This document shows, piece by piece, positions 1 to 5,357 of a stretch of 8,745 nucleotides of DNA (positions are counted from its first letter, which is position 1; each line of letters starts with the position of its first letter). The position numbers were made by a program, and so were the translations under genes. Origin of the DNA: Methanolobus sp. UBA118 (GTDB lineage Archaea > Halobacteriota > Methanosarcinia > Methanosarcinales > Methanosarcinaceae); assembly GCA_002508635.1 (NCBI GenBank), contig DACO01000118.1:1-8745 (forward strand), given 5' to 3'. The notes beneath the pieces are model-generated. The model saw nothing but the letters and a program-made list of their open reading frames with translations. It had not been told where the DNA came from and did not search any database.

Positions 1-281
1 TCTTTTACAAGCTTCAACACCGAGAGAATATTTCCCGGAGATATACCCCTGGCAGTGTGCTTAATAGAAGCTTCCAGATTCAGGGAACCCTTTTTTCCCA
101 CAAGTTTTAGCTCCTGTGGGATCTCATGAACATTATATCCTGATTTTTCCATCAGTTCCTTTGAGTAGCCGTAGGCTCCGAAATGCACAGTGTGTCCTGC
201 AGACAGGAGTTCCCTTCCCAGGGCAATACTCCTGCCGGTATGACCAAGACCTTCACCACAGGTAAAAAGAAGAACATTCAT
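1..281 (-). CDS. MurG/MJ1255-like glycosyltransferase, N-terminal part (runs off left edge)
   Basis: Ninety-three codons are visible from an ATG at 281 reading leftward; the rest lies outside the window. The protein opens with MNVLLFTCGEGLGHTGRS, the glycine-rich first loop of GT-B fold glycosyltransferases of the MurG/UDP-glucuronosyltransferase type, followed by a conserved FGAYGYS segment near residue 33 and a LVGKKG segment near residue 60. Roughly half of the visible residues are identical to the full-length glycosyltransferase at 2763-3974, so the two are paralogues. The C-terminal nucleotide-sugar binding half is not visible, so donor and acceptor cannot be stated. The expected role is transfer of a sugar from a nucleotide-sugar to a lipid or glycan at the cytoplasmic face. 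A weak GGT Shine-Dalgarno match lies about 8 nt upstream. The gene is divergent from the PHP-domain gene. Confidence 0.85.
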   Translation of the reverse strand, partial: MNVLLFTCGEGLGHTGRSIALGRELLSAGHTVHFGAYGYSKELMEKSGYNVHEIPQELKLVGKKGSLNLEASIKHTARGISPGNILSVLKLVK

Positions 282-355
282 TGAAATTACCGCCAGTTGT
301 TTTTGATATTCATAGGTACTTGTACCCGCAGAGTTAGAACAAACAAATACTAAAT

Positions 356-363
356 AATATATT
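356..363 (-). promoter_or_regulatory. Candidate TATA box for the left glycosyltransferase
   Basis: AATATATT preceded on the minus strand by the purine-rich GAGA, which could act as BRE. A start about 25 nt downstream would leave a leader of about 50 nt before the ATG at 281. The whole spacer is very AT-rich, so the exact box is uncertain. Confidence 0.3.
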
Positions 364-433
364 TCTCTTTATTATTTATATATATCAGAGTTAACTATAT
401 TTTATATAGAAAAAGTATTTATCCAGTACTTTT

Positions 434-441
434 TTTATATA
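434..441 (+). promoter_or_regulatory. Candidate TATA box for the PHP-domain gene
   Basis: TTTATATA inside a T-rich run; transcription would start near 463 and give a leader of about 15 nt ending in the AGGT at 473-476 just before the GTG start. Two further TTTATATA octamers lie upstream at 375-382 and 401-408, so the gene may have several promoters. Confidence 0.45.
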
Positions 442-478
442 TCTATATAAAGTTCATCTTACTAAAAACAACAGGTAC

Positions 479-1513
479 GTGATAAGTTTGTTCCGGAGAT
501 CAGATATCGATGAGCAGAAGATCATTTCTTCTGACGGTGCGGCCGAATATTTAGAAAACGGATGGAGCAGGGCAGATCTGCACGTACACAGCTGTTGCTC
601 CTATGATGTACCACCTGCAAGATCCATGCATCCTGAGAATCTGCTTAAAAAGGGGAAGAAAAGGAATCTCGATTTTGTAACATTCACAGACCATGATACT
701 GTCAAAGCATATGACCTGCTGGGATGGAAAAGAGATGACCTTACAACCGGTGTTGAGCTATCCATAAAAGATACCGATAATGTAGGCCACACCGTTCATA
801 TCAATGTTTTCGGATTTGACAGGCAACAATACAGGGAGTTCGACAATCTGGCAGAAAAGGAAGGTAATATCTACAGTGTCATCGATTATTTCAAAGATAA
901 CGGACTTCCTTACATGTACAACCATCCTTTCTGGTTCCAGATGGGCGACAAACCGAACATTGATGCAATCCCCGAACTTGCCAGACATTTTCCGGTGATA
1001 GAATACAACATGCAGGACCTCAGGCAAAAGAATCTCTTTTCAATGGACCTGGCCCAAAGATTTGGAAAAGGAATGGCAGTTACAACAGACAGCCATACAG
1101 GCAGCATCGGAAAAGTCTACACCATAGCGCAGGGAGATGATTTCCATGATTATTTCACAAACATATGCAAAGGCCGCTACTTTATGGTAGTGGATGAGCC
1201 GATATGGAAGCACCTGACCAGGGAAACCAGTGCATGGATAGAACTTGTATTCAGTATGGAAAAACAGATACGTGAAGAGATGGGCTTTACCACAGGGGTT
1301 GGAAGAGTGGACAGGCTGGTGAACCTTTTCGACAAATACGGACTCAGCAACCATCACACATTCAACAATACTACGATGAACATCATGCAACTGGTATCCA
1401 GATCCGGGCTGCCGGTATTTCTGTATATGCTGTCCAAGCAGCCACAGGTCTCAAAGATCGGAAAAATATTTAATACACTGCCAAAGACCACTCCTGACGG
1501 AAATCTGTTTTAA
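479..1513 (+). CDS. PHP-domain metal-dependent phosphoesterase
   Basis: A 344-residue protein starting with GTG, with a close AGGT element 2 nt upstream. It carries the PHP (polymerase and histidinol phosphatase) metal-binding motifs in order: DLHVHS with His35 and His37, FTDHDT with His72 and Asp73, Glu93 in GVELS, NHPF with His149, and TDSHTG with Asp204 and His206. These are the ligands for the usual two- or three-metal phosphoesterase centre, so an active hydrolase is likely. About 130 C-terminal residues have no motif I recognise. There is no signal peptide or membrane segment, so it is probably cytoplasmic. It is divergent from one glycosyltransferase and its stop lies 3 nt from the stop of the flippase-like gene. 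The context suggests a phosphorylated sugar, nucleotide or prenyl-linked substrate, but the substrate cannot be read from sequence. The start is uncertain because the SD spacing is short; the domain begins only at about residue 30. Confidence 0.9.
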   Translation: MISLFRRSDIDEQKIISSDGAAEYLENGWSRADLHVHSCCSYDVPPARSMHPENLLKKGKKRNLDFVTFTDHDTVKAYDLLGWKRDDLTTGVELSIKDTDNVGHTVHINVFGFDRQQYREFDNLAEKEGNIYSVIDYFKDNGLPYMYNHPFWFQMGDKPNIDAIPELARHFPVIEYNMQDLRQKNLFSMDLAQRFGKGMAVTTDSHTGSIGKVYTIAQGDDFHDYFTNICKGRYFMVVDEPIWKHLTRETSAWIELVFSMEKQIREEMGFTTGVGRVDRLVNLFDKYGLSNHHTFNNTTMNIMQLVSRSGLPVFLYMLSKQPQVSKIGKIFNTLPKTTPDGNLF

Positions 1514-1516
1514 TGT

Positions 1517-2551
1517 TCAGTCCGGTTTTTTATTCAGTATCTCTCCCATAAGATCACTATCGTGCAGTATCTTGAAGCTTACAAGACCGCCTATGAGCAG
1601 ATTTATGTAGAATGTAAATGCCCTCCAGATAATCACGAGTACACCGAGCATATAAGCGGGCACGAATGTGGAGAACAGAGTTGTAGCACCAAACTCCGCA
1701 ATACCGCTTGAACCCGGAGTTGCGGGGACTATGAGCAAAATGAACAATAATACCTGAGTTGCAAAGGCGTACAGGAAAAAGGGCTCCGAGCCCAGACCCA
1801 GCAAAAGAGCGGGTATCAGGGAGAATTCCAGTATCCAGAATATGATCGTAAAAAGCATTCCAAAGAATAGACCCCTGCGCCCTTCATTTATGAAATCATG
1901 ACTGCACTGGCTGAAGTGTCCGATCTCCTTTTCGATCCTGTGAGGCAGGTTTTTTATGAAGCCTGTTTTCCCTGTAAATCGGGAGAATGCACCTGCTGAA
2001 ATATGAATGACATTTGCCAGCTTACCCGGTCTTTTTACCGAATAGCCCAGCAGGAAAATCACAGCAAACATGATCCCCACACCTACCAGCAGCAGAAGAT
2101 CCAGTCTGGGATCGTTTATCCTGCCACGCAGGAAATATACCGCTATTGGAGAGGCGATCAGTATCACAATTGCATCCAGCAGGCGCTCGGTCACCACCAC
2201 AGCAGTGGCCTTTCCCACAGGCATGTACCTTTTGCTTAGAAGGTGAACTCTCAACGGTTCACCCCCTGCCGAGGAAGGGGTTATGGATGCGAGAAAAACA
2301 CTTGAGGTAACTATCTCTATGGCATCAAGGAACTTTACATTATATCCTATGGCCTTTGACATGGAGGTTGTGCGCAGTCCCCATACAACAAAAGATAATA
2401 AATGGAGCAGGAGAGCACAAAAGATAAATTCCATTCGCATGCCGAGGATCAAATCCAGAGTCTGGCGGTCCCAGACAAAGACAAAGATAAGGAAAACCGA
2501 AACAAAGCTTATTCCCAGGGTTATCGTCAATAGTTTTGTGAACTGATTCAT
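1517..2551 (-). CDS. Flippase-like membrane protein, lysylphosphatidylglycerol synthase TM family (UPF0104/AglD-type)
   Basis: A 344-residue, strongly hydrophobic protein with roughly eight predicted membrane segments, starting at an ATG with AGGT a few bases upstream. Family signatures are TPSSAGGEPLR at residues 91-101, TERLLDA at 121-127, PATPGSSGIAEFG at 276-288 and IWRAFTFYINLLIGG at 308-322, typical of the PF03706/COG0392 family. Bacterial members form the N-terminal flippase part of MprF; haloarchaeal AglD carries a similar module and acts in N-glycosylation. Archaeal stand-alone members are generally thought to move or modify lipid-linked substrates, but this one is not characterised as far as I can tell. 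It sits between two paralogous glycosyltransferases, which fits export of a glycosylated lipid. It is convergent with the PHP gene and divergent from the second glycosyltransferase. Family call is firm; function is inferred. Confidence 0.9.
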   Translation of the reverse strand: MNQFTKLLTITLGISFVSVFLIFVFVWDRQTLDLILGMRMEFIFCALLLHLLSFVVWGLRTTSMSKAIGYNVKFLDAIEIVTSSVFLASITPSSAGGEPLRVHLLSKRYMPVGKATAVVVTERLLDAIVILIASPIAVYFLRGRINDPRLDLLLLVGVGIMFAVIFLLGYSVKRPGKLANVIHISAGAFSRFTGKTGFIKNLPHRIEKEIGHFSQCSHDFINEGRRGLFFGMLFTIIFWILEFSLIPALLLGLGSEPFFLYAFATQVLLFILLIVPATPGSSGIAEFGATTLFSTFVPAYMLGVLVIIWRAFTFYINLLIGGLVSFKILHDSDLMGEILNKKPD

Positions 2552-2608
2552 CCGTAACCTTCACAATTTTATTTGTAGGGTAAATTGAAGCATGTTATAG
2601 ACTATTGG

Positions 2609-2621
2609 TTTTTATAATAAA
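2609..2621. promoter_or_regulatory. Candidate TATA element in the divergent spacer
   Basis: Read on the minus strand this is TTATAAAA, which would start the flippase-like transcript near 2586 with a leader of about 35 nt containing AGGT. Read on the plus strand it is TTTTATAATAAA, which could start a glycosyltransferase transcript with a leader of about 120 nt. A second plus-strand box, TTTAATAA at 2694-2701, would give a leader of about 40 nt. Confidence 0.35.
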
Positions 2622-2626
2622 CTGAT

Positions 2627-2641
2627 GGTATTGAAAATACC
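2627..2641. repeat. Short perfect inverted repeat beside the divergent TATA element
   Basis: GGTATT at 2627-2632 and AATACC at 2636-2641 are separated by 3 nt. It lies directly beside the TATA element in the spacer between divergent genes, where an operator would be expected. At 6 bp per arm it may be chance. Confidence 0.3.
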
Positions 2642-2762
2642 GCTGATCTGAATACCCGGCTTAAGACCGGATGAATACAGACGTTTCAAACAATTTAATA
2701 ATAAAGAAAGATTATTATCGTTCCCGTGAAGTATCCTGCAATACGGAAAAAAGGTGCTATCA

Positions 2763-3974
2763 ATGAAAGTTATGATATTTGTCTGCGGAGAGGGACTCGG
2801 ACACACGAGCAGGTGTATTTCCCTGGCAAGAGAGATGGAATCCGTCGGACATGAGGTCAATTTCGGAGCCTACGGATATTCGGCAGAGCTGATAAAGCGC
2901 AAAGGATATGCGGTCCACAATATACCCTCGGAGGTCACACTTGTAGGAAAAGCAGGCAAGCTAAACCTCAAGAGATCCATACTCGCCACTTTCAAAAGAG
3001 GACAATTCCTCAGCATCATCAGGATCTCAAGACTTCTCAAAAGGATAAGCCCCGATGTTGTGATATCGGACAGTTACTACATCGGCGTCATGGGCTCAAA
3101 GGCCAGAAGTATTCCCACCTATCTTATCATCAACCAGTCAAGCATGGAGCAGTTCTTCATGCAAAAGGGCATATCAAGCAGAATAGTAGGGGAATTTGTG
3201 AAAAAATTCTACAGCGGTGTATTCCGAATGATAGACGGGATTATCATCCCCGATTTTCCAATGCCACATACCATATGCCGGAAAAACCTCGATTTTAAAG
3301 AAGAGATACTGGAGAAGGTGTTCTACAGCGGACCTCTCATAGGCAAGAAGTTTGAAGAGGTAAAGGAGCTGGAACTCAAAAAACCCCATATCCTATCCAC
3401 ACTTGGTGGTTTTGGCTATCGTGAGCCTATTTTCCGGAAAGTTATCCAGGCTGCCGAGATGGATGAGGAGATCAATTATACACTGCTTTCAGGACCGAAT
3501 GTGAATCCGAATATATTCGAATCACTGCCCTCAAATGTAAAAGTACTTGAATTCATTGACGACCAGTTTCCCTATCTGAGATCATCGGACATTGTCATCG
3601 CCCCTGGAGGGCACAGCACTATGATGGAGGCTTTCAGCTTCGGAGTGCCCATGATATCCTTCCCGGATATGAATCACACCGAGCAGCAGAACAACTCCTC
3701 TGCCCTTGATGAGGACGGACTTGGCAGGAAACTCGGATACTCAACACCACCTGAAGAGATACTTGCAGGCATCAAGGAAGTCCTGCAAAATAAAAGGTAC
3801 AAAGACAAAGCCATGTGGATGAAGAAGCTGGCGGAAGAACTTGACGGACCTGCAGCAATATGCACGATGCTTGAATCGGAGCTCAGCAGTAAACCCAGAG
3901 ATAAGAGCAAGAAAAGCAAACTTATTGCGTTCAGCAATCTTAAGAAGAAAATAGCAGTCAAAAAAAGGCATTAA
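2763..3974 (+). CDS. MurG/MJ1255-like GT-B glycosyltransferase (full length)
   Basis: A 403-residue protein. The frame is open from a GTG at 2754, but that GTG lies within the AGGTG Shine-Dalgarno at 2752-2756, 6 nt before an ATG at 2763; the paralogue at 1-281 starts at the matching residue, so 2763 is chosen. The N-terminal Rossmann half opens with GEGLGHTSR (residues 9-17). The C-terminal half has GGFGYREP (215-222) and APGGHSTMMEA (280-290) followed by EQQNN (307-311), the nucleotide-sugar binding signature of the MurG/GT28 type. The last 28 residues (376-403) form a lysine-rich tail, probably for contact with acidic phospholipid head groups. No membrane segment is seen, so it is likely a peripheral cytoplasmic-face enzyme. 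Donor and acceptor are unknown. A T-rich stretch (3984-3988) follows and may end transcription. Confidence 0.9.
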   Translation: MKVMIFVCGEGLGHTSRCISLAREMESVGHEVNFGAYGYSAELIKRKGYAVHNIPSEVTLVGKAGKLNLKRSILATFKRGQFLSIIRISRLLKRISPDVVISDSYYIGVMGSKARSIPTYLIINQSSMEQFFMQKGISSRIVGEFVKKFYSGVFRMIDGIIIPDFPMPHTICRKNLDFKEEILEKVFYSGPLIGKKFEEVKELELKKPHILSTLGGFGYREPIFRKVIQAAEMDEEINYTLLSGPNVNPNIFESLPSNVKVLEFIDDQFPYLRSSDIVIAPGGHSTMMEAFSFGVPMISFPDMNHTEQQNNSSALDEDGLGRKLGYSTPPEEILAGIKEVLQNKRYKDKAMWMKKLAEELDGPAAICTMLESELSSKPRDKSKKSKLIAFSNLKKKIAVKKRH

Positions 3975-4002
3975 ACGTTCTTATTTTTACTGTTTATTAT
4001 GA

Positions 4003-4010
4003 TTTTATAA
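4003..4010 (+). promoter_or_regulatory. Secondary TATA-like box upstream of the hairpin region
   Basis: TTTTATAA identical to the box at 4091-4098. If used, transcription would begin near 4033, close to a short CCTG/CAGG hairpin (4030-4040), and read into the hairpin region. Confidence 0.25.
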
Positions 4011-4090
4011 CTATATGCAGGATGCAAAGCCTGTTACAGGACTTTCATGAAAATAATATTGCTCTGAAAAATTATTGACACACGAGAATG

Positions 4091-4098
4091 TTTTATAA
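4091..4098 (+). promoter_or_regulatory. TATA box for candidate non-coding RNA
   Basis: TTTTATAA preceded by a purine-rich GAGAATG that could serve as BRE. The expected start is about 25 nt downstream at 4116-4122, just before the first hairpin of the structured region. Confidence 0.5.
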
Positions 4099-4133
4099 GA
4101 AAAACTCCTTTTTGGACAAAAAGAAAAGGTAGG

Positions 4134-4184
4134 ATGAGGCACCTGATAAACCACCACGCTTTAAGGTGCCTCTTTCCTTGTTGA
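4134..4184 (+). CDS. Possible 16-residue ORF at the head of the candidate RNA
   Basis: ATG at 4134 preceded by AAGGTAGG, a reasonable Shine-Dalgarno, encodes MRHLINHHALRCLFPC and stops at TGA 4182-4184. The frame contains hairpin HP1 almost entirely. It contains three histidines and two cysteines, which is notable for 16 residues, but a frame this short carries little statistical weight. It could be a leader peptide, a dual-function RNA element, or chance. Confidence 0.15.
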   Translation: MRHLINHHALRCLFPC

Positions 4185-4360
4185 TCCAAGATGTCCCCAC
4201 ATCTCTTAAACCCCCACTCCTCAACCCGCTTCCGGTTGAGAAAGAAGGAAAGCTGCCTGATTACCCATTAAAAGCATCTCTTTCCTTCGTGTCTGAGATA
4301 TTCCCCAATATCTCCCTTTAACTCCACTCCCGGAGTTTGCAAGCGTCCCAATGCTTGCAA
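4170..4360 (+). repeat. Two related modules within the hairpin region
   Basis: Module A (4170-4240) and module B (4278-4360) each start with the identical 10-mer CTCTTTCCTT, then after 9 or 7 nt a hairpin with a CCCC loop, then CCACTCC at 4214-4220 and 4324-4330 (44 and 46 nt from the module start), then a further hairpin. The matching order and spacing point to internal duplication of a structural unit. Confidence 0.55.
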
Positions 4361-4379
4361 TCACTACTTAGTTGTTTTT
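4353..4379 (+). terminator. Candidate terminator: stem of HP7 and T5 run
   Basis: The 8-bp TTGCAAGC/GCTTGCAA stem (4337-4360) is followed 14 nt later by TTTTT (4375-4379). Archaeal termination depends mainly on T-runs, so the T-run itself or the T7 run at 4424-4430 is the probable end point. Confidence 0.35.
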
Positions 4380-4380
4380 C

Positions 4381-4623
4381 ACATATAACCAGAACGGATT
4401 ATAATCTGATCAATGTTACTATCTTTTTTTGACGAAGAATGTTTCAATGCCATTAAAATTTCAGTCATGTTCGAAATAATAATTGAATAATGAATATATT
4501 TTGCTCTTCTATTGCCATACCAGAAAATAATGATACTTCTATTGTCCTATGTAGTATACATGAAGAGCGGGCAATAGTCGAGAGATTCAAAAACAATTCC
4601 GAGGTTCTGAAATCAAAACACAG
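4381..4623. other. AT-rich spacer without a convincing gene
   Basis: Holds a GATTATAATC palindrome (4397-4406) and a T7 run (4424-4430). A 54-codon plus-strand frame from an ATG at 4490 to a stop at 4654 encodes a mostly polar peptide, but it has no Shine-Dalgarno and runs 31 nt into the 3' end of the DedA gene on the other strand. CTATTGCC (4509-4516) and GGCAATAG (4570-4577) form an 8-bp inverted repeat. I see nothing else. Confidence 0.5.
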
Positions 4624-5220
4624 CTACCTTTTGTGGAAAAGTCTTCTGGAATAGACACTTATGGTAATCCCGACCAGGCCCACTACAGCAAAGAATATAA
4701 GGTGACTGAGAATACCGACATCGGATATCATCTCCTGAAGACTATTGTGAAAATGATAACCTACCAATATCAAAGTAGGGAAATAGACAGCCAGGGCCAG
4801 CAGATCATAGAACGCGAATTTTTGCCAGGGCACGTTTGTAGATCCTGCAACGATAGGACCAAAAATACGAAGACCAACGATCAAGCGCAGTGAAAAAATG
4901 GTTTTCCCACCGTGGTCCTGCATTAAAGTTTCATAGCGGGCAATTCTTTTTTTATCATTACTGCGGTCGAAATGCAAGAGCAATCTGTTGCCACGCCTGC
5001 TGAGAAAGTATAATAACAGGTCGCCGAAAATACCGGCGATCAGGCTGACAGCAATAACGATCCAGATCTCCCCATAACCCAGACTGGCAATGTACCCTAC
5101 GACTAGAAGAAGAACTTCTTCAGGTAGCGGTATGAAAGACCCCAGAAAAGCAAGGGTGATGAAGATGCCGGCATAAGATAAATGCTCTAGATAAGGTACT
5201 ATGAATTCCCAGTTGCTCAC
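4624..5220 (-). CDS. DedA-family membrane protein
   Basis: A 198-residue protein with about five hydrophobic segments. It has the DedA/VTT (SNARE-associated, PF09335) signatures: FLGSFIPLPEE at residues 25-35 with the conserved Pro and Glu, GDLLLYFLSRRG at 66-77, and HGGKTIFSLRLIVGLRIFGP ending at 122, with Arg112 and Arg118 in the re-entrant region, followed by AG at 125-126. Bacterial relatives recycle polyprenyl-phosphate carriers or phospholipids across the membrane and support proton-motive-force homeostasis; in an archaeon a dolichyl-phosphate or archaeal phospholipid substrate would be expected, which is inference. The start codon is GTG at 5220, the only sensible start before the first motif. 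No Shine-Dalgarno is visible immediately upstream, so the mRNA may be leaderless or very short-leadered. It follows the SIMPL gene on the same strand after 137 nt containing a terminator-like palindrome, so it is probably transcribed separately. Confidence 0.92.
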   Translation of the reverse strand: MSNWEFIVPYLEHLSYAGIFITLAFLGSFIPLPEEVLLLVVGYIASLGYGEIWIVIAVSLIAGIFGDLLLYFLSRRGNRLLLHFDRSNDKKRIARYETLMQDHGGKTIFSLRLIVGLRIFGPIVAGSTNVPWQKFAFYDLLALAVYFPTLILVGYHFHNSLQEMISDVGILSHLIFFAVVGLVGITISVYSRRLFHKR

Positions 5221-5267
5221 TTATGATTAATAGCAATTTAATGTTTAAGGTTCTTTCTAGCAGGAAA

Positions 5268-5279
5268 CGTTTAAAAAAT
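5268..5279 (-). promoter_or_regulatory. Candidate TATA box for the DedA gene
   Basis: On the minus strand this is TATTTTTTAAAC. Initiation would be near 5247, giving a leader of about 25 nt. A second weak box, TTAAACATTA at 5238-5247, would give a nearly leaderless mRNA, in keeping with the missing Shine-Dalgarno. Confidence 0.3.
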
Positions 5280-5311
5280 AAGATGGGGATGCAGTCACGT
5301 GACTCTCATCC
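5273..5311 (-). terminator. Palindromic stem plus T6 run downstream of the SIMPL gene
   Basis: On the minus strand GGATG, then AGTCACGTGACT (a perfect 12-bp palindrome at 5293-5304), then CATCC form a stem (5287-5311) followed by a T6 run at 5278-5273. It begins 47 nt past the SIMPL stop codon, which suits a terminator. Because it also lies just upstream of the DedA TATA candidate, the palindrome could instead be an operator. Confidence 0.45.
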
Positions 5312-5357
5312 TGCAACCCCTGAATTTTCTGTTTTAAATCTATTCTGTCCCGGCCTG

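Larger units (their letters stand above)
4118..4380 (+). ncRNA. Candidate structured non-coding RNA with seven hairpins and C-rich loops
   Basis: No credible protein frame fills this region, but it is packed with stems: HP1 4136-4144/4164-4172 (9 bp), HP2 4189-4194/4199-4204 (6 bp, loop CCCC), HP3 4220-4226/4234-4240 (7 bp), HP4 4244-4252/4280-4288 (9 bp, long loop), HP5 4295-4302/4307-4314 (8 bp, loop CCCC), HP6 4320-4325/4332-4337 (6 bp, loop ACTCCC) and HP7 4337-4344/4353-4360 (8 bp, loop with TCCC). HP6 and HP7 share one base, so they stack or compete. A T5 run at 4375-4379 and a T7 run at 4424-4430 follow and could end the transcript. HP2 and HP5 belong to two related modules and differ by a compensatory pair (G-C versus A-T), which supports RNA structure. 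The plus strand is preferred because of the TATA box at 4091; the minus strand is not excluded, since a T-rich run also follows HP1 in that direction. I do not recognise the RNA family. Confidence 0.5.

Noticed and set aside
2612..2860. 82-codon minus-strand ORF between the flippase-like gene and the glycosyltransferase
   Set aside because: It covers the divergent promoter region and the antisense start of the glycosyltransferase, with no ribosome binding site or recognisable protein features.
4118..4380. CRISPR array or mobile-element end
   Set aside because: The repeats are two diverged structured modules without regular spacers, and there are no transposase remnants or target-site duplications.
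4503..4577. GCTCTTC/GAAGAGC and CTATTGCC/GGCAATAG inverted pairs in the spacer
   Set aside because: The arms are not nested, so they cannot form one stem; a pseudoknot is possible but there is no other support.
4490..4654. 54-codon plus-strand ORF
   Set aside because: No Shine-Dalgarno, mixed composition, and its end overlaps the antisense 3' end of the DedA gene; kept only as a note.
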